NCBI GenBank assembly: GCA_023376005.1
Contig: CM042160.1
Location: forward strand, 83,087,272 to 83,151,271
Direction of reading: 5' to 3'
DNA length: 64,000 nt
Source: Doryteuthis pealeii
Lineage: Eukaryota; Mollusca; Cephalopoda; Myopsida; Loliginidae
Part shown: positions 1 through 10,707 of the stretch, one piece after another
Position numbering within the stretch: the first letter of the stretch is position 1
Layout: each line of letters begins with the position of its first letter
The notes under the pieces: generated by a model
Databases searched by the model: none
What the model saw: only the letters and a program-made list of their open reading frames with translations
Told to the model about the DNA's origin: nothing
Program-made: the position numbers and the translations under genes

Positions 1-112
1 CTGACTTACTTCAATATGGACGCTGCGAAACAGGATATCGACCTAGCTGGATAGCGGGGAAAAGATGTTTATTGAGCGCAGGCATATCTGTTGCCTCGCC
101 AAAACTTATGCC

Positions 113-229
113 CAGACATTTCTAGTGAAGAGATTGCAAGGTTCCAGCTTGCATATGCTGGATCATGCAATGCTTAAGGAACTGGGTATCAATACTATGG
201 AGCGACATGCTCACTATACTAAAGCCTAG
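113..229 (+). pseudogene. SAM-domain-like coding remnant
   Basis: One frame reads QTFLVKRLQGSSLHMLDH then AMLKELGINTMERHAHYT and stops. The L-x3-MLKELGI-T-x2-R pattern resembles the second half of a SAM domain, a module found both in host proteins and in some invertebrate retroelement polyproteins. No splice sites or upstream open frame are evident. Short match; treated as a relic. Confidence 0.25.
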
Positions 230-1005
230 CCAAGGATCCCCCAGTGACACTCCCATCATCAGCTTAATTATGCAAGAACACCAACTGCAAAACTTCCTCA
301 ACTCAGTTCGGAAATGACCCCACAAAACAATTCAGAATTCGTTATTCAGTTACACTGTTTGCCGTCTCGTCTTGCCAATTCGACGGTAATTGACTTCAGT
401 ATTATACAAAATCTTTATAATTCGTTAAGGTATTCATGGATAATCTAAACCACTGAACATTTTGTAAAGAAAGACAAATTCACATTAAAAAAACGTACAT
501 AATAATCTTTAATTAATATGATGTAAAGACAGAAATAGTCCCAAAATACAAATAAAAATGCTCAATTATTTGTTTTTCCTTACTTTCTTTTAAATTGTGC
601 CAATGAAAATTAATCTTGTTTAAATCTTATAAAAACAAATTTTATCCATTCTATGAAAATAGCTGGAAGCGCAGCTGAAACTGAAGATTTTTCAGACAAT
701 CGCTACATCAATTCAAATCTACATATATCTTTTTTTTTGTTTGTAAACAAAGAAAACTTATAAAATTCATAAATTCTTCCTTATCTGTTCTTTTTTAATC
801 AAACATGCATAGATTATATATATTATATGCTCCCCAAAACTCAGTAGAGTTTCTCTAGGGGTAGATTTAAATTAACTTTCACTTGAACAGCATAATATAA
901 AGCAATGATCGTCTGTTACACAAACTGGATCTCTCTGGTGATTGTAAAAATATATAAAACAAATGTATATATTTAATAGTTTAAACACCACCCTTTATGG
1001 CAGCT
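230..1005. other. AT-rich sequence, nothing recognised
   Basis: No open frame, tRNA-like fold or repeat unit was recognised in this stretch. It is AT-rich non-coding DNA. Confidence 0.5.
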
Positions 1006-1135
1006 GTCAAATGGCCGAGAGGTTAAGAGATCAGGCTGGCGAAAAGTCAGTTGGATTTCAATCCTGGTCAGAGGTAGTTGTTGTGTCTAGCCACCATTGA
1101 AGAGGCGTGAAAATGCCAAAACACGTGTCTGTGGT
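1006..1135 (+). repeat. tRNA-like SINE head (Ser/Leu type)
   Basis: TGGCCGAGAGGTTAAG matches a class II tRNA box A, and a GGATTTCAATCC segment 45 bp on resembles box B. It runs into AAACACGTGTCTG, a motif also seen at 46673 and, inverted, near 6091. It cannot fold as a complete tRNA. Confidence 0.45.
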
Positions 1136-1234
1136 ATGGATTATATATAATATATAATATAATATATATATATATATATATAGGCTATTTAAATACAGCA
1201 GGAAAAAAGATTAGAAGAATAGATAATGTGATTT

Positions 1235-1440
1235 TCATTCTCCTAGACTGGTTGCCTAACCAGTGTTAAAGAGGCGAGTCTGCCCTACTATTTACCATTG
1301 TGGTATGGTGCTGGGAGGGAAAGAATACCTTTTCTATGCTATCTGAAATGCAAACAATCTCAGCCATGATTTGAACTCATGGTCGACAAGTCCATTTTTC
1401 TTACAATTCTAATCATTACAACACATTGCATATAATATAC
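1235..1440 (-). repeat. tRNA-derived SINE, family B
   Basis: Reverse complement shows the family B order: tRNA-like head with GAGTTCAAATC box B, a body with TTTGCATTTCACATAGC, then a tail with AGGTAACCAGTCTAGGAG. About 15 full or partial copies occur in the window. Confidence 0.7.
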
Positions 1441-1454
1441 TATATATATTATTA

Positions 1455-1625
1455 GTAAAGTTCAATGGGCGCGGCCCTAAAGTCAGTAATCCAGCAGTCA
1501 GCGAGGGAGTGCTATACCCCTTTTCAATAGCGCTAGACCAAGGAGATTGTTTCTAGCATCTGAGGTGGGAGCGCCACCACCTACCATTCATGCTCCTTAC
1601 TTTTTGAAAAGGACCGGCCTCTTAT
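1455..1625 (-). repeat. tRNA-derived SINE, family A, body only
   Basis: Carries the family A body (CTCCACCTCAGACGCT-like, CTCCTTGGTCTAGCGCT, then a GGGGATAGACTCCCTCGC-like tail) in reverse orientation. The tRNA-like head is missing. Confidence 0.65.
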
Positions 1626-1755
1626 AAAGGATGTAAGTTCATAGACCTATAAAAATCACCTACTCACTCTCTTGATGTTAAAATACTCAACAGAAAACTT
1701 GATTACAGCAAATAAACCCCTATACATTTTTGAATACCTAATTACCAATAGAAGT

Positions 1756-1812
1756 ATTGGCATAAAATAACCCAAGGGGTTGACATGCCGTAAAACCAAA
1801 CCAACCAAACCT
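1756..1812 (+). repeat. Dispersed 3'-tail repeat
   Basis: Unit GGCATAAAATAACCC then GGTTGACATGCCGTAAAAC followed by CCAA/ACAA runs. Also at 11838, 11927, 17250, 20376, 24112 and inverted at 15950, 21490, 41660 and 42140. It appears alone or as the tail of family C elements. Confidence 0.6.
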
Positions 1813-2123
1813 AAAAACCAGAGAGTTGAGTGGAAAGTTACTGTGGACCATTATGATTGACGTGTGGTAACCTCTGCTTAACCACTTGAAAAACCTGCCA
1901 GTAGAAGCACGTGACAATTTTTAGTTAGTTGCGGCCAGTCACTCACCAACAGGTGTTCTCTCAAGATGTCGTTTCTCACTGTGCGGTTTGGGGCTGGGGT
2001 TGTTTTAATGAAGAAAATAGAAAAGCAACAAGTCTTTGTTAATTAATCAACAAGAGATAAGAAGACTACCCAGCCCGAACAAGAAGTAGAATCAGCCTGG
2101 AGAAATCAGCCGAATGGAAGAAA

Positions 2124-2135
2124 ATGGCTGACGAG
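2124..2135 (+). CDS. Candidate initiator exon of TRIM37 (weak)
   Basis: ATG GCT GAC GAG would give Met-Ala-Asp-Glu and, with a GTAGAC donor, would join in phase 0 to the exon at 17535 to read MADE-SLAEVF, similar in style to the short first exon of known TRIM37 genes. The donor is poor and 15 kb separates the two. An equally good explanation is that the start exon lies left of this window. Only phase and residue style support it. Confidence 0.15.
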
Positions 2136-2644
2136 GTAGACAATCAGAGAACAAGTAAAAACCCCTATCCTCTTACTGTTTCTCTCTCGCCATTTATATA
2201 CCCGATATGTTAAGGGGTATATAATGAATATAATGAAGGGTTAATTTACCTTTTCCCCTCTAAAGCTTGTAATCTGTTTTGAAGAAAAAAGTGTTATTGT
2301 CCGTGTACACCACTAAAATAGAATGTGCCGTGCATTTGACTGGTTGTTAGCACCAGCCAATCAGAGGCTCAGTAGAGTTTTACACTCGTTCATAAACAAT
2401 AAAAGCCAAACGTCTGTTAGCATCTCCAATTAGTAAGTGGATCAATGTTTGATCATCTCTGATAGGGTCAGCCTGGCGAGGTGAGTATGATGTTGAAAGA
2501 CCCGAAACTTCCCAGTGACCTATGCATACTACATCACTGACGACACCTACCAGTGCTCCAAATGTAGGAGCGTATATTTAAAGTAGTAAAAAAAAAATCC
2601 AATTGGTTAATTGGTTTAGATTTTGAAATTTACCTTGACAGTAA

Positions 2645-2952
2645 ATTTCTCATTGCCTGTCATCTTGTATCTCTTTGTCAATATCTAAACATCATCAAGG
2701 CGTGGTGATACACAGATTCCCTAAACTCTTTCTCACTGTCTCTATTGGTCATCACTCTTGGCAAGTCCTCTAGACGGCATCCAGTGTCTGTCTACAGTTA
2801 ATTAATATAAGCTTTTGTAGGTTGGCCAACACTGGTGTATCCATTTCTCACTGCCAGGCATCTTATCTCTTTATCAATATTTAATCATCATCAAGGCATT
2901 GTGATAACACAGATTTCCTTGATTCTCTCTTGCTAGCCGTCTCTATAATTTT
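2645..2952 (+). repeat. Direct repeat pair flanking a dispersed element
   Basis: A unit of about 105 bp (CATTGCC/CACTGCC, CATCTTRTATCTCTTT, AACATCATCAAGGC, ACACAGATT) occurs at 2646-2752 and again at 2850-2952. Between them lies a segment (CATCACTCTTGGCAAG to GTGTATCC) also found at 42715-42815. Confidence 0.6.
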
Positions 2953-2998
2953 TAAATACTTGCTATGTTCTATTACAACATAGCAAGTATTTAAAAAT
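2950..2998. repeat. Short palindrome
   Basis: Arms TTTTTAAATACTTGCTATGTT and its complement separated by 6 bp. A perfect hairpin of about 21 bp. Confidence 0.75.
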
Positions 2999-3990
2999 GT
3001 ATTTTTAAGTTCAAAGTGATAGTATTAATTTAAATAAATAACATGTGTATACATGTTGTATTAAAATGAAAATGTTGAATAATCTTATGGTAAACTTTTT
3101 AAGAAATGTTGATATTCGTACCTCTTATTCTCACAATAATGGGTTCCATCATAGAGATATATACAATTTGAGTGCAGAATCAGAAAGAACATATAATTTT
3201 ACATAAGAATGCCAAGTTTTATCAAAATTGCTCCAAAAATAAAGAAATGGTGGAGAAATTTCTAAATTTCTTGTTTTGAATTGGTCTGTGATTTGACATA
3301 TTTTTGAACAAAATCAAGTTCACTTTTGTACCCCCAATTTCGGGCTTTAAATTCTTATAACTTTTGAACCACTGGGATATTTGTATAATTCAAACAGTTT
3401 TAAACTTCATTTACAGAGCTCTATATAACTAATGTGATTAAATAACAATAACCTCAAATAAAAAAAAAAAATCAACTGGGAATGCTACTCAGTATTTATC
3501 AGCACTTTAGCTGAAATTGGTGGACATTGACAAATTTGCGACCTTAATCAATTTAATTTGCAATTTCTCAAGTATTTCTGATCCAATCTTAAAAAATATT
3601 TTTATGGTTGGAAAGTAAATAATCTTTCCAAATATGTAATTTCTATGTGTTTTTATCCATTGAATTATTTTTTATAGAAAGTTAAAACAGTATTTTGCTT
3701 CAAACAGCCGAAAATGAGTAATATGAATTTTTCCAAGGCTTTAATTTTACACATTACTTTTTGTTTTGTAAAATCAAAGTGGCTAATATTTATTAATATT
3801 CTTGAAAACACTTTAAACTACAAGCAGAAACCCTTTTTTTTTTCTTCTCAGACTCGTGGAAGTGAAAATGATAGAAAAAAAGTTGACAGATTCCTTCAAA
3901 AAGTATAAGCAAAAAAAAAAGCACTATATCCTTAATAGAAGATAATCTTAGAATTATTTCGAAATATAATGTGAAATATATGATATCTTA
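2999..3990. other. AT-rich sequence, nothing recognised
   Basis: Several poly-A and poly-T runs. A 64-codon open frame near 3714 has low-complexity composition and no splice or domain support. Confidence 0.5.
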
Positions 3991-3991
3991 A

Positions 3992-3992
<1 letters not shown>

Positions 3993-4030
<38 letters not shown>
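3993..4030. repeat. Poly-T tract
   Basis: About 37 T residues in a row. Confidence 0.9.
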
Positions 4031-4031
<1 letters not shown>

Positions 4032-4195
4032 TCAAAGTTTAAAATTTGAGCCCATAATGTAAACAAAACCATTTACATGCCAGCTGGACAGGTTTTGTTT
4101 AAAAGAATTATATAAACAGGGATTCTATTTCTTGTATGTAATACAATTAGTACCAAAAAAGTTTGAAATTTCTTTTAAAAAATTAGCCTGATTTT

Positions 4196-4728
4196 TGGTG
4201 ATGTTTAGTTGCTATGGGCTTGTCAAAAAAAAGTGGTGATATTTAGTTGCTATGGGCTTGTCAAAAAAAGTGGTGATATTTAGTTGCTATGGGCCTTGTC
4301 AAAAAAAAAGTGATATTTAGTTGCTATGGGACTTGTCAAAAAAAAATTGGTGATATTTAGTTGCTATGGGCTTGTCAAAAAAAATTGGTGATATTTAGTT
4401 GCTATGGGACTTGTCAAAAAAAGTGGTGATATTTAGTTGCTATGGGACTTGTCAAAAAAAAAGTGGTGATTTAGTTGCTATGGGACTTGTCAAAAAAAAT
4501 TGGTGATATTTAGTTGCTATGGGACTTGTCAAAAAAAATTGGTGATATTTAGTTGCTATGGGACTTGTCAAAAAAGTGGTGATATTTAGTTGCTATGGCC
4601 TTGTCAAAAAAATTGGTGATATTTAGTTGCTATGGGCCTTGTCAAAAAAAATTGGTGATATTTAGTTGCTATGGGCCTTGTCAAAAAAAAAAAAAAAAGT
4701 GGTGATATTTAGTTGCTATGGGCCTTCT
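4196..4728 (+). repeat. Minisatellite, about 14 units of 36-40 bp
   Basis: Fourteen head-to-tail units of GGTGATATTTAGTTGCTATG plus GGMCTTGTC plus 5-16 A. The unit core is almost invariant; the A-run length and the GACTT/GGCTT/GCCTT variant change from unit to unit. No spacers, so not CRISPR-like. Confidence 0.95.
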
Positions 4729-4730
4729 AG

Positions 4731-5555
4731 AAATTAAGTTTGTCATTTCGTGATAGAAAATCTCTTAGTGAATTTCTTTTTCATGTTATTAAAAAAGATT
4801 TTCTCAGGACTTGATGTTCATTGGATTAGCCACTAAATTAGCCTCTACTTTATAATCTTAATGTCTGTGAAGTAAAACAAAGAATGATTGAGGGTAATAT
4901 TTCCAGGGGGGCGGGGGACAGAAATAATCGATAGAGGAGTTGTAATTATTTTCAAGCAAAAATCTCTAATATCATTTTTGCTTTTGATACACTTGGAGAA
5001 GGACCAATGATGTATCGCTTTATGCGGGTGAGTTTTTGAATCATTTTCGCCAATCTTAGAGCCCCCCCCTTTTTTTTTCTTTTTTTCAAGTAATTTCCCT
5101 TCTGCTACTAAAGAGAATTGTTGTTACTATCCTTCATCCAGGAAATCCCTCTTCCCCACTGTCTATACCCCCTCTCCCATTTTCTCTGGTCTAATTTGAT
5201 ATTTTAGTCTTTATAAAACCCCCTGGGAGGCTACTAATATAAACTGGCTTTATATAGAATAATTTGTCCTAATTAATAGGCCAGCCGTTTTATCTCTTAT
5301 ACTTGGCCCAATTCTCTCTTTTTCTTATTTATTTATTTATTTATCCAAAAGAAAATGCGGAACCCTAAGGGCAGCATATTAGAAATTATTACCTACTAGC
5401 TTAAAAGCTGCTCTCTCGTACGGCAATTAAGTTAGCTCTTGTGGAGGGATTGTTATTTCATGCACTAAGTAGATATCAAAGTTTATTAAACATGAACAAT
5501 GATTTTTTTTTCAAACAACAGTTTCCGGTAGATTGTGAATTCAGGAACATAAATT
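4731..5555. other. No gene seen
   Basis: AT-rich DNA with short C and T runs. No repeat or exon recognised. Confidence 0.45.
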
Positions 5556-5556
5556 T

Positions 5557-5622
5557 TTACCGGACAGATGTTAGTGTGGAATATGAAATGAAGTCCAATG
5601 TATGTATTTTTAATTCCTGAAC
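5557..5622 (+). repeat. Dispersed repeat pair, copy 1
   Basis: ACCGGACAGATGTTAGTG, GGAATATGAAATGAAGTCC, AATGTATGTATTTTTAATT recurs at 6660-6718 with few changes. Confidence 0.7.
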
Positions 5623-5754
5623 ACCCACATGGCCATACACTGATGTAGTGCACCTGTTCACTGCAGGCAATGATTTTTAACATTTTCGTATTTTTGTTTT
5701 AGAAGTTTGTTAGAGATGTACTTATTTGTGTGTGTGTGTGTGTGTGTGTGTGCA

Positions 5755-5790
<36 letters not shown>

Positions 5791-5939
5791 TTTTGGGAGA
5801 ATATGTGATTAATTGAAGTCGTACCTAATTTTGAAAGTTAATTAATAATTAATTAGGCGGGCATACCTAATTAATTAATTAACTTTCAAAATTAGGTACG
5901 ACTTCAATTAAGCACATATTCTCCTAAAAATTGTCGGCT
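5791..5939. repeat. Snap-back palindrome, family P1
   Basis: Arms run from TTTTGGGAGAATATGTG inward through ATTGAAGTCGTACCTAATTT to a centre with AATTAGGCGGGCATACC. Almost perfectly self-complementary over about 65 bp per arm. Related to 33965-34172 (same GGCGGGCAT centre and GCACATAWTCTC end, followed by ATTGTCGGC). Confidence 0.85.
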
Positions 5940-5979
5940 AAAAAAGCCATATCATAAACACATCGCTTGTGTATTTACT

Positions 5980-5982
<3 letters not shown>

Positions 5983-6023
<41 letters not shown>
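5983..6023. repeat. (TA)n microsatellite
   Basis: Uninterrupted TA repeat, about 20 units. Confidence 0.9.
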
Positions 6024-6027
<4 letters not shown>

Positions 6028-6038
6028 AAAAACTAAAA

Positions 6039-6233
6039 GGAAAGAAAGTATAGAATGGATAAAATAGGATATTTTAATCAATTTTACTTACACGTGTTTT
6101 GGTCAGGAGTTTATCCATGTGTACATTATTTAAACTATTATTATTTTTAAATAACCAAATGAAATAATAATAGAAAAAATGTAGAAATGTTCCGCACACA
6201 AAGAAAATTTTATCCATTCTATACTTTCTTTCC
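6039..6233. repeat. Inverted repeat, 27-bp perfect arms
   Basis: GGAAAGAAAGTATAGAATGG plus ATAAAAT at 6039-6065 is exactly complementary to 6207-6233. The spacer holds ACACGTGTTTTGGTCAGGAG, the inverse of a motif tied to the hammerhead-like elements. Confidence 0.8.
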
Positions 6234-6299
6234 TTTATTTATTTTTTAAATACTGTCAGATTCACTTCCAGTTTCATTTTTACATATATATATATAAAC

Positions 6300-6367
6300 A
6301 CCTAATAGCATCCGTTTTGATTGTATAACAAAAAATTATTATACAATCTAAACGGATTCTATTAGGT
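6300..6367. repeat. Short palindrome
   Basis: Arms ACCTAATAGCATCCGTTTT.. and complement (6300-6328 / 6339-6367), with two mismatches and a 10-bp loop. Confidence 0.8.
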
Positions 6368-6836
6368 ATTATCTATGATCAAACTTTACATTATTGAAAT
6401 TCTAGAACCAAAAATATGATATATATAGCAGTCTAAGAACAGGTACAATTGTGGCCAAATGATAAAATATGACACCTGGATATTTCTACCTTATTCAGAT
6501 ATCTGATTAATTTTCACATTTTTGTTTAGTCTTTTTCCACCTGTAGATATCTTTCTCCATAACATAACCCTTTACTGCTCTTGGAACAAGGTAGAAATAA
6601 GAGTATTTCATACTCACTATAATAATGAATAGCATACAAGGCTAATTTTTACCATAGTCTACCGGACAGAAGTTAGTGGAATATGAAATGAAGTCCAATG
6701 TATATATTTTTAATTTCTTACCTGGGATTAATTTTTATTGTTACCCTGAAATAGAAATATTGTTAAATATTCAGCCAAATTACCAGTAAATAGTAATTTC
6801 CAGTTTATTTCAGTTTAAGACTTGATGAGTTTATAA

Positions 6837-7232
6837 TGTATGGTAATCTAAACATTAGCTACATAAATACAAGTAACCTCCCCTAGTTTGTTTTACTTTG
6901 AGGAAGCCGTTTGTTTTGGTCGGCCATTTTCATTTCACTGTAAATATGAACTTGTTTGAATCAATACAACTGCATGTTTTAACACGAAAATATCATAAAA
7001 TGTGTAAGAATTAAGTGCATTTCAAATAATGTGCAAGCACAATTAAGAACACATTTTATGATAATTCTGTGTTAAAACCTGCAGTTTTATTTATTTAAAC
7101 AAGTTCGTTTTTCAGTGTAGATTTACAGTGAAATGAAAATGGCTGACCAAAACAAACGGCTTCCTCAAAGTGAAACAAACAAGGGGAGATTACTCTAATT
7201 TATGTAACTAATGTTCAGATTACCGAATGTAC
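6837..7232. repeat. Large snap-back palindrome (MITE-like), about 396 bp
   Basis: Starts TGTATGGTAATCTAAAC and ends GTTCAGATTACCGAATGTACA. Arms of about 170-190 bp pair through AGTTTGTTTTACTTTGAGG, CCGTTTGTTTTGGTC and AATATCATAAAATGTGT, with a short asymmetric centre near 7010-7040. No coding capacity. Confidence 0.85.
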
Positions 7233-7841
7233 AGCATGAGATTGAAACTAAAATAATGACTAAGTCGTAGAAAGCCGAGTTTTCTTATGTGTGGAATCTC
7301 ATTAGAAAACTGTTTCTATTGGTGTTATGTAATGTATGTGCATTTTGTTACTTTGCACATTTCTGTTCTCTTTGTGGTTGACTCAGTTGATGATATTGAC
7401 ATGGTGGTATTTTGTTCTCTCGGAAATAGTTGAAGCATTTTGTTTTATTGGTGAAACTGAAACTCTTTTACCAGCTGGAAAGAATAAGAGAAATCTGTTG
7501 CATCAGAATGTTAATTAGACTTACAGCAGAATTTTTGGTTTCTCTTTCATGACTTTAAGCCCCCCCCCCCGGGCATATATTGTGAGTGGGGGAGTAGGGA
7601 GCAGATGTATAATGGGTCCCTTTGTTTCAAGATTTAACGGTTGGGGCTTGCCTGTATTATTATTATTATTATTATTGCATGTGTCTGCAGTTGGTGAATG
7701 GTGTCGATTTCTTGGCAATTCTGCCAAGTTCAAATGAATATCAAAAAAGAGAATCAATCAGAAATAGAAATCGATCTGAGGGTTTCACAACTGAGTGGCA
7801 GGAACTGGATTGACCAATGAAAAAAACAATTAAAAAAATAA

Positions 7842-7910
7842 GTTTTATAATTTGCTTGAAGCATTATGTATATATTGGTTAGGAGGTTGATTTAGAAGGC
7901 TATCACAATG
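7842..7910 (+). repeat. Single arm of inverted-repeat element P2
   Basis: TTGCTTGAAGCATTATG, TATATATTGGTT and GAAGGCTATCACA match the left arm of the element at 28060-28774. Only one arm is present. Confidence 0.6.
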
Positions 7911-8439
7911 TAGGTGTAAAGAAAAAATAATACGGTAACAATGGTGTTGTGTGTTAACCTGTATTTAATTCTTGAATTTTCGAGATAAAATCTCTTTTTC
8001 AAAAGATCACAGGAACTGAAGCAGTCTAGTTATGGCATTTCTTTTTAAATGAATTTTTTTTTTTTTTTTTTTTTTTTAAATGATGTATATATAACTGTAT
8101 TCTCGTGTTGTATGTTTACGTGAATGCATTTTTTTTTTGTACTTGCGTATGTTGTCATGCGCGTGTCCATGAAAATGCGTTGTGACGTTATGACTGTATC
8201 CTAGCGCGGGATTGCACGTGCATATGTATGTGCGTATTAAAGAGCGTATTTGTGTTTGGTATTTAAGGTCATTGATAAATTGTTCTAAAATCAGTTGCCG
8301 ACTGGATTCCCTGGAACTGAAACCAAAAATCGAGGGTATACTGTAACTTAAAAAGTTGATGTTATATTGGAAAACTGGGGTCATTTTGGGATTCAGGGGT
8401 CAAAAAATAGTCAAAAACAAGGGTCAGATCCAACTCTAT

Positions 8440-8720
8440 GTAAATTGTGCAAATTGTCATTTTTTTTGGGGGGGGGTTATTTACAAATAGATCTTCCACT
8501 CCATTCACCCTGTTTGTGGGGCTTAAAATATGCTAACTTCATCCCTTGCAGGGGGTGGGGGGAAGACACTCCCAAAATTGGGTATGATACTAAACTGCAT
8601 GTGATGGTAAGCCTCCAGTTCTGGGTAGAGGATTACCTCTTTGTTGTGATTACTCCCAGGTCCACTCTAACTTGGAGTGGTAGTACCTGTTAGGGTCCCA
8701 TCTATGGGTCAAGTAGATCC
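8440..8720 (+). repeat. Family C dispersed repeat
   Basis: Has the family C 3' block: TGATGGTAAGCCTCCAGTTC, ACTCCCAGGTCCACTCTAAC, then GGTAGTACCTGTTAGGGTCC and CATCTATGGGT. Open frames here belong to the repeat and look non-coding. Confidence 0.7.
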
Positions 8721-8984
8721 ATTTGAAAATCATCAGTATTTGATAGGACCAAGATTTCAGGGTTGATGGTCTGGATTTGACCTGGAATGTTTTTAATTTC
8801 CTCATGGTGTCAACCCGATTCCAAAATAGTATGATATGTTGGGCTACAGCCTCTGGGAGTAAAGTTGAAAAAATGTGACACGCTGACATAGTTTTCTATT
8901 TTACATATCAAATAATTTTATATATTTTAGTCTGTTTTGTGATCTGAAAAAGTATTTAAAAAAAAAAAAAAAAAAAAAAAAAGA

Positions 8985-9305
8985 AGTAAAGTTGGCAAAG
9001 TGGCCTATTGTTGGTATCAGCCGGATAGCAAGAGAGTCTATCCCCTTTTCGCTAGCGCTAGACTAGGGAGATTTTTTTTTTTGTTGAAGTGGAGCACCAC
9101 ATTTACCGTCAACTTCCTATTTTACCATATATCAGATTACCTAATCTGTGCTACTCATGTGCGGAGTTGACAGGGACCAGCAATAATCCCAAAGATAATT
9201 CTTTAAAGAAATCAATTAACAAAAAGAAGTATAATTCTGACTGTAATTCAAACTGTGGACCTTGCGATTCCTAAGGGTTGCTCTACCGACTGAGCTAACT
9301 GAAAA
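8985..9305 (-). repeat. tRNA-derived SINE, family A, with internal foreign segment
   Basis: Reverse complement shows TTAGCTCAGTCGGTAGAG (box A), then tail CTAGCGCTAGCGAAAAGGGG and GATAGACTCTC. The middle (9180-9240) is replaced by a piece matching 11030-11080 (AAAGATAATTCTTTAAAG), so the copy is a composite. Confidence 0.65.
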
Positions 9306-9985
9306 TCTTGCCAAATTCCAAATATTGCAGAACTTTTCTCCCATCTTCATGACTTTTAAATATTCCCAGTGAAAATGTTTCTATCATCACAATTAAATTA
9401 ACCTGTCAACAATTGTCTACATTTTGAAATAGTTTGAAATTTGCAAATCTGAAAAGATTCAAAATTGGCAGAGATTTTTTTTATCAGCTTTATTATCTAC
9501 ATGGTAAGCATTTCTCATTTGGAAGTTGAAATATTGTTGACTTTAGCATTTTTCACATTTCTTAAATATTTTTCATATCTTTTTATAAGGAGAGATAGTT
9601 ATTTAGCCTGGAAATTGAAGCAAAATCCTATTTACAACCAGAATATTCATTTATCATGATATCAGATTTGTGAATCTTAATATTATAGAAGGGGAAAAAA
9701 ATAGAGGCGGGAAAATAGATATTTGAGTCAGCAAGTTCCTGCTGAGGAGGGGGACGGGAACCAAAAAGAAACGAGTTCACTGTCTTCTCGCAGGCCAAAC
9801 TTTCTTTTGGTCAACACAGTCTTCATCTTTGACCAGCAGCTGAAAATCCGTCGTCATCGTCTAAATAATATTTACTGACTGCCGTCTCACATAAGCCGAA
9901 TACTTCTCTGCTTGTCACCCCACACTCCACTCACTTTGGTTATTTTATGGGCATATTACCCAAACATCCGGGCACATCAGTCGAA
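9306..9985. other. No gene seen
   Basis: AT-rich; a short purine-rich patch with GGAGGGGGACGGG near 9745 is the only distinct feature. Confidence 0.45.
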
Positions 9986-9989
9986 CCTT

Positions 9990-10062
9990 GCGTCCGTCCA
10001 GTGCCTAAATCGCATTTGTTTTTGCATACGGGAGGATTCGGGTTCGATCCCGGCAGGCAAGA
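9990..10062 (+). repeat. tRNA 3'-half-like fragment
   Basis: CGGGTTCGATCCCGG forms a perfect T-arm with box B and is followed by CAGGCAAGAC. No matching acceptor 5' half is present, so this is a relic or SINE end, not a tRNA gene. Confidence 0.45.
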
Positions 10063-10096
10063 CAATGTCTTGCTCTTTTTCTTTTCTCGTTCTCCA

Positions 10097-10707
10097 TCAT
10101 AAATATAATGGAGACTGTGTGTTTGTCTGTAACCGAAACTATAATCACTACTAAAGTCACAATTCCCTTAGTTATTTACGTTACATTCTCCATGATTTCA
10201 TTTTTATTTAAACCTCAATTATTAATAAAATTGTTTTACATTAATACTGTTGGCCTTATCTACATTCTAATAACATGCAATTTTTTTAATATATACAACA
10301 AAATAGCGGTTTACAGTGTGAACGGAAAGGCTAATTTGCATATTGATATTAAAAAGTTTGTTTTAATAAATATGTGCTTAGTATTATTGATTTCTAATTA
10401 TTTGGTTTTATCTTGGTGAATATGAGCAAAAATTTCGAACTAATCTTAAAAGGAATAACTTTAATTTGATTCATTACTTCTTAATCCAACTAAATAGTTA
10501 ATTTAGGAAAAATTAGCAATGAAAGACAAGGGTGATGGAAAATGATGGAAGAATTAGTTTCAAAATTGTTCTATTTTTTTAATTATACTCTCCTATTTTA
10601 AATCATTTTATCTGCATTCTTATTTAGTTTCATTTGTGTTTCTAATTTAATATTTTATTACATCAAGACTTAAATACACGCACCCCGAGAGTGCATATAT
10701 TTACTAG
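10097..10707 (+). mobile_element. Non-autonomous Helitron, complete
   Basis: Starts A|TC at TCATAAATATAATGGAGAC and ends with a GCAC/GTGC hairpin, 9 bp, then CTAG|T (10704-10707), which is the Helitron terminal pattern and A-T target rule. No Rep/helicase frame. Six other copies or fragments share the 5' end consensus TCTTATTATAATGGAGA and CTGTAACCAAAAC. Confidence 0.7.

Noticed and set aside
2460..2490. Strong-looking donor GGCGAG|GTGAGT as a 5' exon of TRIM37
   Set aside because: No in-frame ATG without a stop upstream and no matching phase; cannot be linked to 17535.
4196..4728. Regular repeats that could suggest a CRISPR array
   Set aside because: Units are contiguous with no unique spacers and lie in eukaryotic intron-type DNA; it is a minisatellite.
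7521..7757. Open frames on both strands around an ATT repeat
   Set aside because: Low-complexity Asn or Tyr/Leu runs from a microsatellite; no other support.
8367..8693. 108-codon open frame
   Set aside because: Lies in a family C repeat; other copies do not keep the frame.
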